From a virus, in IMG/VR virus record IMGVR_UViG_3300002835_001317, positions 1-21,142 of that record: a stretch of 21,142 bases of DNA. The stretch is one strand, 5' to 3'. The notes under the pieces were generated by a model that was given only the letters and a program-made list of their open reading frames with translations, was not told where the DNA came from and did no database searches. Each line of letters begins with the position of its first letter. Within the stretch, counting starts at the first letter, position 1. The position numbers and the translations under genes are program-made. Below are positions 6,834-12,919 of this stretch, piece by piece.

Positions 6834-7091
6834 ATGTACGCAGAAGAAAATTATCAAGCCGAATACGAGGCACAAGCGCAATACGAAGCGCAAGCGCAAT
6901 ACGAAGCTGAATTAAGTGCAAAGGCGCAATATGAGGCTGAATTAAGTGCACAAGCCGAAATAGAAAAAGAAAAAGAAATCAGAGAAAAAGCCATTAAAAT
7001 TCTAACCGAATATTATGGATTAGCACCTGATAATTCTTGCCAGCCCTACAATCTTATAGAATTAGTAATTTTTACACTTCAATCAAAATAA
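6834..7091 (+). CDS. Small repeat-containing helical protein (85 aa)
   Basis: An 85-residue acidic protein. Residues 1-42 consist of repeats of AQYEA and AQYEAELSA, giving heptad-like A/Y spacing consistent with one long helix or coiled coil. A KEKEIREKAIKILTEYYGL helix (residues 44-62) and a non-repetitive end follow. The underlying DNA has two 18-bp repeats (6873-6908) and two 30-bp repeats (6894-6953), so the array probably expands and contracts. No family was recognised. It sits directly before SSB in the operon. Confidence 0.65.
   Translation: MYAEENYQAEYEAQAQYEAQAQYEAELSAKAQYEAELSAQAEIEKEKEIREKAIKILTEYYGLAPDNSCQPYNLIELVIFTLQSK
6873..6953 (+). repeat. Overlapping 18-bp and 30-bp tandem repeats in a gene
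   Basis: An 18-bp unit beginning CAAGCGCAATACGAAG occurs at 6873-6890 and 6891-6908. A 30-bp unit beginning GCGCAATA occurs at 6894-6923 and 6924-6953 with a few substitutions. Both periods keep the reading frame. Confidence 0.85.
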
Positions 7092-7094
7092 ACC

Positions 7095-7460
7095 ATGTTA
7101 CAACTACAATTAATCGGCCGTATCGGCAAAGACGCTGAGTTAGTCGGCAAAAACAAAGACATCACTACCTTTTCGGTAGCGGTCGGCAAAGGCGAAGAAA
7201 CCCAATGGTTTCGCTGCACCCTTTTCGGCAAAGATGGCAAGCCTGCTGGGGTTGCTAAATTCTTAAGCAAAGGCACGCAAGTGTACATTAGCGGTCGGCC
7301 TGTGCTTGACATTTACAAAGACAAAGAAGGCAACGACAAGATCGGCAACGACATCAAGGTTTTAGTAAACCAAGTAGAACTGCTTGGTGGCATGCGTACC
7401 GAAACTGGCGGTGGCCGTTTACCTGAGATGCAAACCGATGGCGAGAACCTGCCATTCTAA
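7095..7460 (+). CDS. ssb: Single-stranded DNA-binding protein
   Basis: A 121-residue SSB. Residues 1-100 form the OB fold, starting LQLQLIGRIGKDAEL, with FSVAVGKGEETQWFRCTLFG (26-45) covering the conserved W.....FG segment and STR-like edge strand SKGTQVYISGRP (58-69). The C-terminus is short and ends DGENLPF, the acidic tip that recruits partner proteins. The glycine-rich linker is only about 15 residues, shorter than in cellular SSB (about 170-180 aa in E. coli), as is common for phage SSBs. It closes the recombination operon and is followed by a terminator. Confidence 0.93.
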   Translation: MLQLQLIGRIGKDAELVGKNKDITTFSVAVGKGEETQWFRCTLFGKDGKPAGVAKFLSKGTQVYISGRPVLDIYKDKEGNDKIGNDIKVLVNQVELLGGMRTETGGGRLPEMQTDGENLPF

Positions 7461-7483
7461 AATAGTGTGTTAGGTGTGAAATT

Positions 7484-7516
7484 GCCCCGGCCGAAAGGTT
7501 GGGGCTTTTTCTTTTT
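7484..7516 (+). terminator. Rho-independent terminator after ssb
   Basis: GCCCCGGCC (7484-7492) and GGTTGGGGC (7497-7505) pair over 9 bp with two G-T pairs around a GAAA tetraloop, followed by TTTTTCTTTTT. It ends the operon that starts at 4014. Confidence 0.92.
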
Positions 7517-7523
7517 CTGCCTA

Positions 7524-7543
7524 AGTGTTAAAAAGTGTTAACG
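7524..7543. repeat. Tandem 10-bp operator-like repeat, copy 3 (inverted)
   Basis: AGTGTTAAAA (7524-7533) and AGTGTTAACG (7534-7543) are, read on the minus strand, CGTTAACACT and TTTTAACACT, the same unit as at 12-31 and 3965-3984 but in opposite orientation. One of the two units has two changes at its edge. Confidence 0.62.
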
Positions 7544-7555
7544 CCGATTTTGGTA

Positions 7556-7576
7556 TTGATATTCTTTTTACTATTG
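7556..7576 (+). promoter_or_regulatory. Probable promoter for the 7601 gene
   Basis: TACTATTG (7569-7576) differs from TAnnTTTG at one base, with TTG at 7556-7558 and the same 10-nt gap as the other two junction promoters. TTTG at 7549-7552 could serve as -33. The start codon is 24 nt downstream. Confidence 0.5.
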
Positions 7577-7600
7577 CAGTACACAAAAAACATTTACACC

Positions 7601-7831
7601 ATGATCTACGCAAATCACCTTTACAACTTGGCAACCAGCAAGCCAAGAATCACCATGGCCGAAATCGAAGCCATGTGCCTTGAAAAAGCCAAGCAGGGCG
7701 AAATGTACTGCTGGGTTTTCAACCCGATTGCTGAAGATGACATTGAAAAGCTGCGAACCAACGGCTTTGAAATCGAAAAGCACAACAATTCAAGCTACCG
7801 AATTGATTGGGCGAAACCTACTAACCTTTAA
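7601..7831 (+). CDS. Small hypothetical protein (76 aa)
   Basis: The ATG at 7601 (MIYANHLYNLATSK...) is chosen; earlier starts would fall within the operator and promoter. The product is alpha/beta: an N-terminal helix (ANHLYNLATS), a second helix (TMAEIEAMCLEKAKQG, residues 18-33), a strand (EMYCWVFN), a helix (EDDIEKLRTNGF) and a final strand (SSYRIDW). This layout resembles small phage proteins I recall from Bacteroidota phages, with no known function. It is the first gene after the third operator-promoter junction. Confidence 0.7.
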   Translation: MIYANHLYNLATSKPRITMAEIEAMCLEKAKQGEMYCWVFNPIAEDDIEKLRTNGFEIEKHNNSSYRIDWAKPTNL

Positions 7832-7850
7832 CCTTTAATACCTAAACACC

Positions 7851-8384
7851 ATGAACACACAAAAATCACTAATCGAAATCGGCATTGCTTACAACCAAGA
7901 CAAGATGCAAGTTATGATGGCAATGCAAATGAACGGCAAGGGGCTGGTTGACTTTGTTTCACGCTACCCCGACCACGTTGCCATTGTAGCCTTTGACTAT
8001 GCGATTAAAAGCTACCCATATGGTGCTGACATCGAACGGCACGAACAAGGCATTAGAAACGGCACAACCGTTATCGGCCAAGATATGTGGCCACTATGCA
8101 CACCTTCGGATGACGGTTACAGCCTTGAATTGTCAAGATTCGGTGGCGAACCGCAGCAGGACTTTGCATGGTATTCGTTTCTAAGCGACAGCGACTTTAT
8201 GCTAATTTACAGCAGCAAAAAATGGAGCATCGGCTACCAAGAAGATGACCGCTGGCTGGCAATCGAAGGCATGACCAAAGAAGTGGTTGACAATGCCAAT
8301 GCGATGCCGTTTCACGATGCTTTTGAGTACATGCTGAGGATGGTTTCGGCTATCAAAGTAGGTGCTGAATGGTGCGATATTTGA
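7851..8384 (+). CDS. Hypothetical protein (177 aa)
   Basis: Unrecognised 177-residue soluble protein. The N-terminus has a helix with Met/Gln repeats (KMQVMMAMQMNGKGLVDFV, residues 18-36), followed by a conserved-looking aromatic core (GEPQQDFAWYSFLSDSDFML, about 98-117) and a C-terminal helix (DAFEYMLRMVSAI). Trp and Tyr are frequent. There is no membrane segment or known motif. It lies 19 nt after the 76-aa gene, probably the second gene of a two-gene transcript. A new promoter and structured leader begin just past its stop. Confidence 0.68.
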   Translation: MNTQKSLIEIGIAYNQDKMQVMMAMQMNGKGLVDFVSRYPDHVAIVAFDYAIKSYPYGADIERHEQGIRNGTTVIGQDMWPLCTPSDDGYSLELSRFGGEPQQDFAWYSFLSDSDFMLIYSSKKWSIGYQEDDRWLAIEGMTKEVVDNANAMPFHDAFEYMLRMVSAIKVGAEWCDI

Positions 8385-8526
8385 AAACAATTTGTATATT
8401 TGTGAAGGCATTAACACGCCCATGAAAGGTAAAAACAAAAATTAACCGAGCCGTTTGTTCGGGGGTTGCGTAGAAGATGAGGCCTGCCTTGGCCAAGTGT
8501 TAACTTCTTTTACCGCCCCCGACCAA
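8381..8526 (+). promoter_or_regulatory. Promoter and structured leader of the ParB-methyltransferase gene
   Basis: TATATTTG (8395-8402) is an exact TAnnTTTG match with TTG 11 nt upstream (8381-8383). The leader of about 120 nt contains a 7-codon ORF (8422-8445, MKGKNKN) and a perfect 7-bp inverted repeat, TCGGGGG (8459-8465) with CCCCCGA (8516-8522), ending 4 nt before the start codon. Inside it is GTGTTAAC (8497-8504), complementary to TTAACAC at 8411-8417 and similar to half of the junction operators. Translation control or autoregulation is possible. Confidence 0.5.
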
Positions 8527-9699
8527 ATGGCTTCTTTATTAAAACCTATGCAAAATTTAAGCATTAATCCTGAACTGAAAGCGTTAATCCCACCATTAAC
8601 AAGTGAGGAGTTTGCGCAACTTGAAGCCAACGTATGCCAAGAAGGTATTCGGGAGCCAATTATTACATGGCAAGGCACAATCGTAGATGGCCACAACCGA
8701 TACGAACTGGCCCAAATGTATGACCTGCCGTTTAAGGTGAAGGAGATGGCCTTTGCTTCGATGGAGGACTGCAAAGAGTGGATGATTCGCAACCAATTCG
8801 GTAGGCGAAATTTGAGCAATTACCAAAGGTCGGTACTTGCTTTAGAACTTGAAAGCGTGTTTAAGGCCAAGGCCAAAGAAAACCAAATAAGAAAGCCTGA
8901 ATCTGTTTTACAGAAATCTGTAGAACAAAAACCTATTGACACTCAAAAAGAACTGGCCAAGGTTGCTAATGTTTCGCATGACACCATCGCCAAGGTAAAG
9001 GTTATTGAAGCCAAAGCACCTGAAGAGGTAAAGGCCAAACTTTCAACAGGGGAGGTAAGCATTAACCAAGTTTACCAAGATATTAAGAAGGAGGAGAAAA
9101 AAGCCGAACTTGAAAAGAAAAAAGAAGAGTATTCGGAAAGAATAACTACAAAGTCAAACAATGATTTCAAGGTAGATATTTTCAATACAAATGAAAAATT
9201 TAGGGTTATTTATGCCGACCCAGCATGGAGCTATAATGATAAGCAAGACACCCCGCAATTGGGCGGTGCGGCGAAGCACTATCAAACCATGAGTGTTGAG
9301 CAAATTTGCCAATTGCCTGTAAAACAAATTGCAGAAAAAGACAGCGTTTTGTTTTTGTGGGTTACATCGCCTTTGTTGGAAGATTCTTTTAGAGTGATAA
9401 ATGAATGGGGGTTTAAATACAAAACTTCATTCATTTGGGATAAAGTAAAACATAACATGGGGCACTATAATTCTGTAAGGCATGAGATACTTTTAATTGC
9501 GACAAAGGGTAGCTGCGTGCCCGATAACAAGAGGCTTTATGACAGCGTTCAGGCAATCGAAAGGAATGACAACCACAGCGAAAAGCCTATTGAATTTTTA
9601 AACATTATTGATGACCTGTATAATTACGGGAACAAACTTGAAATGTTTTGTAGAAACATCAAAAAAAGCAACTGGTATGGATGGGGAAATGAATTATAA
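8527..9699 (+). CDS. ParB-like/MT-A70 adenine methyltransferase fusion
   Basis: A 390-residue protein from the ATG at 8527; an ATG at 8548 is also possible, and upstream in-frame codons lie in the structured leader. Residues 10-105 form a ParB/Srx-type domain with the motif VDGHNRYELA (53-62). Residues 139-161 are a helix-turn-helix (QKELAKVANVSHDTIAKVKV). Residues 185-205 form a charged coiled linker. Residues 222-390 are an MT-A70 family N6-adenine methyltransferase: YADPAWSY (229-236) is the catalytic DPPW motif in the DPAW form, FLWVTSP (276-282) follows, then the GF....F.W.K....G.Y.....E..L.A segment (295-326) and HSEKP (350-354). The domain order is known from other phages. It should methylate adenines in phage DNA, perhaps against restriction. 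It overlaps the next gene. Confidence 0.88.
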   Translation: MASLLKPMQNLSINPELKALIPPLTSEEFAQLEANVCQEGIREPIITWQGTIVDGHNRYELAQMYDLPFKVKEMAFASMEDCKEWMIRNQFGRRNLSNYQRSVLALELESVFKAKAKENQIRKPESVLQKSVEQKPIDTQKELAKVANVSHDTIAKVKVIEAKAPEEVKAKLSTGEVSINQVYQDIKKEEKKAELEKKKEEYSERITTKSNNDFKVDIFNTNEKFRVIYADPAWSYNDKQDTPQLGGAAKHYQTMSVEQICQLPVKQIAEKDSVLFLWVTSPLLEDSFRVINEWGFKYKTSFIWDKVKHNMGHYNSVRHEILLIATKGSCVPDNKRLYDSVQAIERNDNHSEKPIEFLNIIDDLYNYGNKLEMFCRNIKKSNWYGWGNEL

Positions 9700-10141
9700 A
9701 GAATACTATAATTCATCCCTTCAAAAGGGGCTTGAATTTCAGGACTTTGTTGCTATTGCTTTATTGAAAGAAATAGGCATACCGCTAACATCTTTGTCAA
9801 GCAAAAAATTTCAATTCTCTGTAGGTGAAAATCTACAGGGGATTGAGATAAAATTTGATGATAAATTCTTTGATACAGGGAACATATACATTGAGGTTAA
9901 AGAAAAAAGCAACCCTATAAATTTAAATTATGTCGATTCGGGCATTTATAGAAATGACAACACTTGGCTTTATTTAATTGGCAACTATTCAACGATGTTT
10001 ATTTTTGGAAAAAAACATTTGCAACTAATGTATGAATCCCAAAAGTATAGAGAGGTTGAAAACAGTACCAAAACTTCTATTGGGTTTCTTGTGCCCGTAT
10101 CCGATGCAACTAAATATTCACTTAAAAAAATCAATTTATGA
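9689..10141 (+). CDS. Putative PD-(D/E)XK-like nuclease, AT-rich
   Basis: A 150-residue protein starting inside the end of the methyltransferase gene (11-nt overlap); ATG at 9677 is an alternative start. It has the layout of a PD-(D/E)XK endonuclease: an N-terminal helix with a Glu (LQKGLEFQDFVAIALLKEIG, residues 11-30), then GENLQGIEIKFDDKF (46-60), then GNIYIEVKEKSNP (64-76) with E69-x-K71, and a core strand (TWLYLIGNY). Proteins with GIEIK.D...TGN.YIE...KSNP are familiar to me as uncharacterised phage genes; the nuclease call is inference from motif order. Base composition is clearly AT-richer than in the flanking genes, suggesting separate acquisition. Coupling to a methyltransferase resembles a restriction-modification pair. 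Confidence 0.55.
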   Translation: MNYKEYYNSSLQKGLEFQDFVAIALLKEIGIPLTSLSSKKFQFSVGENLQGIEIKFDDKFFDTGNIYIEVKEKSNPINLNYVDSGIYRNDNTWLYLIGNYSTMFIFGKKHLQLMYESQKYREVENSTKTSIGFLVPVSDATKYSLKKINL

Positions 10142-10914
10142 AACAACTACCTTGGTTTAAATTTAGCCCAGCCGACTGGATGATGGGCAGAATATCCCGG
10201 CAATCTTGCGAGGTGCAAGTGGCATTTTTAAGGCTATGCTGCATCTACTGGAATGCCGAATGCGTTATGACGTATGAGCACGCCGAACTTGAAGCCGATG
10301 GCTACCTTGAAAAGCTAATTGCCTTGAAGATGGTTGAGGTTTACGATGATGGCATTGGCATCAAATTTCTTGATATTCAGTTCAGTGAAGGCCAGCAAAA
10401 GCGTGAAAAAATGTCCAACGCTGGTAAGGCGTCTGCTGAACGTAGGCTGAACACAAGTTCAACGAATGTTCAACATACGTTCAACGAATGTTCAATAGAG
10501 AAGAGAAGAGAAGAGAAGAGTAGAATAAGAGAAGATAAGAAAGAGAATGTAAGCGCATACACCCGTGAAGATTTTTGTAATGATTTGCTTGGTGATTTCA
10601 AAACCGATGAAAACCTTCGTGAAGTAACGATGATGTGGCTTAAGCGAAAAAAGGTCATAACCAAGCAAAGTATGCTGATTTCAAAAAAAGAAATTGCCGG
10701 GCATACGCCAGCCGAAATGTACACGGCAATAATGTCGGCAGCCGAAAAGAATTGGGCGCAGCTATACGGCAGAAAAGATAAGCAAAGCAAAGGCACATCA
10801 ACAAGTTTGCCAGCTGGTAAGCCTTGGCTGGATCCGGCAACGATAGCCGCAGCAGAACGAAGCGCAAAGCGTTTAGAAGCCTTGGCCAACCCTTCACCTG
10901 ATATGCCGTTTTAA
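10138..10914 (+). CDS. Replisome organiser-like replication protein
   Basis: A 258-residue protein with the build of phage replication initiators (lambda O/DnaD-like). The N-terminal 85 residues (WFKFSPADWMMGRISRQSCE...) resemble the DUF1376/replication-protein winged-helix domain of such proteins. A low-complexity charged linker (about residues 95-140, SIEKRREEKSRIREDKKEN) follows. The C-terminal region (about 190-225, HTPAEMYTAIMSAAEKNW) resembles the helix that binds helicase or its loader. It ends with a P-rich tail. The linker DNA holds six 11-bp iterons and a purine-rich tract, as in lambda O. ATGA overlap links it to the upstream nuclease gene, and the helicase loader follows 19 nt later, the same order as lambda O-P. 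Confidence 0.78.
   Translation: MKQLPWFKFSPADWMMGRISRQSCEVQVAFLRLCCIYWNAECVMTYEHAELEADGYLEKLIALKMVEVYDDGIGIKFLDIQFSEGQQKREKMSNAGKASAERRLNTSSTNVQHTFNECSIEKRREEKSRIREDKKENVSAYTREDFCNDLLGDFKTDENLREVTMMWLKRKKVITKQSMLISKKEIAGHTPAEMYTAIMSAAEKNWAQLYGRKDKQSKGTSTSLPAGKPWLDPATIAAAERSAKRLEALANPSPDMPF
10435..10500 (+). repeat. Six contiguous 11-bp iterons (candidate origin)
   Basis: Units in register: GCTGAACGTAG (10435-10445), GCTGAACACAA (10446-10456), GTTCAACGAAT (10457-10467), GTTCAACATAC (10468-10478), GTTCAACGAAT (10479-10489), GTTCAATAGAG (10490-10500). The first two are the inverted form (GYTGAAC is the complement of GTTCARC), the last four the direct form. The 11-bp period is not a multiple of three and the encoded protein is not repetitive, so the repeat is maintained at DNA level. 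Confidence 0.8.
10497..10547 (+). other. Purine-only tract beside the iterons (candidate unwinding element)
   Basis: Fifty-one bases contain no C and only three T (10521, 10526, 10536). The first 24 (10497-10520) are pure purine in an AGAAG pattern. The tract directly abuts the iterons. Strand-asymmetric purine-rich DNA next to iterons is the known layout of the lambda origin; here it is a candidate duplex-opening region. Confidence 0.65.
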
Positions 10915-10921
10915 TTTTTTA

Positions 10922-10929
10922 TACCTTAG
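10922..10929 (+). promoter_or_regulatory. -7-like element 4 nt before the helicase loader start
   Basis: TACCTTAG resembles TAnnTTTG with one mismatch and stands exactly 4 nt before the ATG at 10934. Two other genes show the same spacing (11920-11927 and 15192-15199). If functional, transcription would start at or next to the ATG and give a leaderless mRNA. Confidence 0.35.
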
Positions 10930-10933
10930 CAGA

Positions 10934-11710
10934 ATGAAAACCTACACACTAACCGAAACAACCCTTGACCGCCGGGCCATCGAACTGGCCAGCATCGTAT
11001 TTCGCCCCAACAAAATGGTTTTGACAAAAGAACGTGCCGCCGCCGTGCGAAAACTTTGCACCGCATTCGACACCAACAAATCGTTTTTCTTGACTGGTGA
11101 TACTGGCACAGGCAAAACAATTTACACACGGTTGTTCTTAGCTGCCCAACCCGAAAAGCAATTTACCTTCTACAACATGCGGCATCTGTTTCGTGAGTAT
11201 GCGGCCATGAAAAACCCTGATGAATTTATATTATCCTTCATCCACAAAACGAAGTACGGGCATTTGATTTTAGACGATGTCGGGGCTGATGAAGCGGTCG
11301 GGGCGTTTGGGCGGCAGAACACGATCCTGTACGATATTATCGAAAGCCGAATGGATAGCAAGTTCATTACTGGCATTATTTCAAACAACACCCTGTCCCA
11401 AATTTTGGCACGATTCGGGACGGACGGCCAGCCCGATGCACGGTTAATGTCACGCTTCAAAAAGTGGGAAACGATTATCATGCCAGGTGATGACCTTCGG
11501 GGTGAGGTCGAAGTGATGCCGCTTTCTGAATGGCCCAAGGTTGTTTTGCCAGCCGAACCCGAAGAACAAGGCGTGCCATGCCCTGACCATTTACGTGCTG
11601 AGATTTACGAAAAGTTGGGCATCATTGCCAATCGGGTAGTTGAAGGACCGCCCAGCAAAGCCGACGAAATGCGCAACGCTTTTTGGGGCAAATACACACC
11701 GCCACAATGA
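10934..11710 (+). CDS. DnaC-like AAA+ helicase loader
   Basis: A 258-residue AAA+ ATPase expected to load the replicative helicase at the phage origin. Walker A is GDTGTGKT (residues 55-62), Walker B is LILDDVG (111-117), sensor 1 is SNN (150-152) and a probable arginine finger lies in RLMSRFKKW (170-178). These are the hallmarks of the DnaC/IstB-like group, in the usual order and length. The N-terminal 45 residues are the variable partner-binding region; the C-terminal tail (190-258) is acidic and Pro-rich. It follows the replisome organiser by 19 nt, and no helicase gene is seen in the window, so it probably recruits the host DnaB or one encoded elsewhere. It overlaps the next gene by 4 nt. 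Confidence 0.86.
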   Translation: MKTYTLTETTLDRRAIELASIVFRPNKMVLTKERAAAVRKLCTAFDTNKSFFLTGDTGTGKTIYTRLFLAAQPEKQFTFYNMRHLFREYAAMKNPDEFILSFIHKTKYGHLILDDVGADEAVGAFGRQNTILYDIIESRMDSKFITGIISNNTLSQILARFGTDGQPDARLMSRFKKWETIIMPGDDLRGEVEVMPLSEWPKVVLPAEPEEQGVPCPDHLRAEIYEKLGIIANRVVEGPPSKADEMRNAFWGKYTPPQ

Positions 11711-11922
11711 ACATAACCGAAATCGAAGCCTACTGGAAAGGTATTGACCTGACCAAGCCGCAACCCGAAATCAACATAGGCGGCGAACGCATCAACGACC
11801 TTAGCATGTTTACCAAATCGCATATCGCAATACTCAAATACAACGCTGGCAAAAGGGCATATCTGCCATATTACGAAAGGCTATATCGGGTTACACTTGC
11901 ACACATGAAAGTTAAGACCTAA
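11707..11922 (+). CDS. DUF6965-like small protein (71 aa)
   Basis: A 71-residue protein (MNITEIEAYWKGIDLTKPQP...) beginning at an ATGA overlap with the helicase loader. The pattern E..YW.GIDL....I..G..I.D...F..SH...L....G...Y.PYYERL resembles the DUF6965 family of small phage and bacterial proteins, for which I know no function. Residues 3-12 and 38-65 are probably helical. I am moderately sure of the family, not of any role. Confidence 0.6.
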   Translation: MNITEIEAYWKGIDLTKPQPEINIGGERINDLSMFTKSHIAILKYNAGKRAYLPYYERLYRVTLAHMKVKT

Positions 11923-11927
11923 CTTTG
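11920..11927 (+). promoter_or_regulatory. -7 element 4 nt before the VRR-NUC gene start
   Basis: TAACTTTG is an exact TAnnTTTG match with TTG 20 nt upstream (11897-11899), close to the classical -33/-7 spacing. It overlaps the stop codon of the preceding gene and stands exactly 4 nt before the ATG at 11932, so any transcript would be nearly leaderless. Confidence 0.42.
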
Positions 11928-11931
11928 CCAT

Positions 11932-12276
11932 ATGCCCAAAGTCGGTGAACATCTTTTGCAATTGGCCTGTGTGCGCTTTTTCAGGCAGTACTACCCTGAC
12001 CTGTATCGAAACCTATGGCACACGAACGGCAGGGCAATCAACGCATCAAACGGGGCCGTGCTGAAAGGCATGGGTGTAGTCGCTGGGGTGTCCGACCTTT
12101 TGTTTTTCTACAAAGGCACGTTACACGGCATCGAACTGAAGATGGGCAACGGCCGGCAAAGTGATGAACAAAAAGAATTTGAAAAGATGCTAAAGGCTAA
12201 CGGGGGGCGGTACTACATCGTGCGTACCCTTGACAGCTTCGCAAATTTAATTAACGAAATTGTGAAAAATGGTTAA
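11932..12276 (+). CDS. VRR-NUC domain nuclease
   Basis: A 114-residue nuclease of the VRR-NUC group (PD-(D/E)XK superfamily), which in phages is thought to cut branched or junction DNA during replication or packaging. Motifs: GEHLLQLACVRFF (residues 5-17, conserved Glu), KGMGVVAGVSDLLFF (45-59, catalytic D55 in the G..G.SDL signature), GIELKMGNGRQSDEQKEF (66-83, E68-x-K70 and the conserved S..Q). It is a stand-alone domain of the usual phage length (about 90-120 aa). The C-terminus overlaps the methyltransferase gene by 8 nt. It sits between replication and packaging genes, which suits a role in resolving branched DNA before packaging. Confidence 0.88.
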   Translation: MPKVGEHLLQLACVRFFRQYYPDLYRNLWHTNGRAINASNGAVLKGMGVVAGVSDLLFFYKGTLHGIELKMGNGRQSDEQKEFEKMLKANGGRYYIVRTLDSFANLINEIVKNG

Positions 12277-12919
12277 GAACACGTTTATTGAAATAGTATC
12301 GCCGTTCACAATGACCAGCGTTGAACGAATGGGTGCTTTGTATGATTCCCTTGAGTACATAAGGGCAAACAACATTCAGGGCGATTTCGTAGAATGTGGC
12401 GTTTGGAAAGGTGGCAACATTTTGGGAATCATGGAATACCTTGCATTTCACAAAATGACCGACCGAAAGGTATTTTTGTACGATACCTTTAAGGGCATGA
12501 CACCGCCTGAAGATATTGACAAAGACCTAAACGGCAGAAAGGCAGAAAGCATACTTGAAGACGTTATGTGCATTTCCCCAATTGATGAGGTTAGGGAAAC
12601 GATAAGCCGTTCAAGTTTTCCAATGGCAAACGTAATTTTTGTTCAGGGCGATGTTTGCGTTACCCTTAATGGTGCAAAGTACATACACGAAAGCAACTTG
12701 GCATTACTTCGGCTTGATACGGATTGGTATGCGTCAACCAAAAAAGAAATGGAGGTACTTTACCCTAAATTGAACTTTGGCGGAGTTTTGATTGTTGATG
12801 ACTACGGGCATTGGAAAGGTTCAAAAACTGCGGTTGATGAATACTTTGAAGGGCAAGGCATATCGCCAAAAATTGAACAAATTGACTATACTGGAATCAA
12901 AATCATAAAAAATGGTTAA
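12269..12919 (+). CDS. TylF-like O-methyltransferase
   Basis: A 216-residue S-adenosylmethionine-dependent methyltransferase of the TylF/macrocin O-methyltransferase family. Motifs: GDFVECGVWKGG (residues 38-49, SAM binding), FLYDTFKGM (69-77), LLRLDTDWYASTKKEME (146-162) and GGVLIVDDYGHWKG (171-184) with the metal-binding Asp pair. Length fits the family (about 210-250). Family members methylate sugar or polyketide hydroxyls, with a divalent metal. Here the target is unknown; host or virion glycans are possible. It is flanked tightly by the VRR-NUC nuclease and a ParB-like gene, with overlaps of 8 nt on each side, so it is fixed in the operon rather than being a loose insertion. Confidence 0.85.
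   Translation: MVKNTFIEIVSPFTMTSVERMGALYDSLEYIRANNIQGDFVECGVWKGGNILGIMEYLAFHKMTDRKVFLYDTFKGMTPPEDIDKDLNGRKAESILEDVMCISPIDEVRETISRSSFPMANVIFVQGDVCVTLNGAKYIHESNLALLRLDTDWYASTKKEMEVLYPKLNFGGVLIVDDYGHWKGSKTAVDEYFEGQGISPKIEQIDYTGIKIIKNG

Noticed and set aside
6873-6953. Iteron-like origin at the 18- and 30-bp repeats
   Set aside because: The periods are multiples of three and encode a matching protein repeat, so selection is explained at the protein level.
8455-8526. Upstream extension of the ParB-methyltransferase reading frame
   Set aside because: It uses a TTG start within the structured leader, and the ParB-type domain is complete from the ATG at 8527.
10435-10500. CRISPR array reading of the 11-bp repeats
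   Set aside because: Units are contiguous with no spacers and are too short for CRISPR repeats; iterons fit better.
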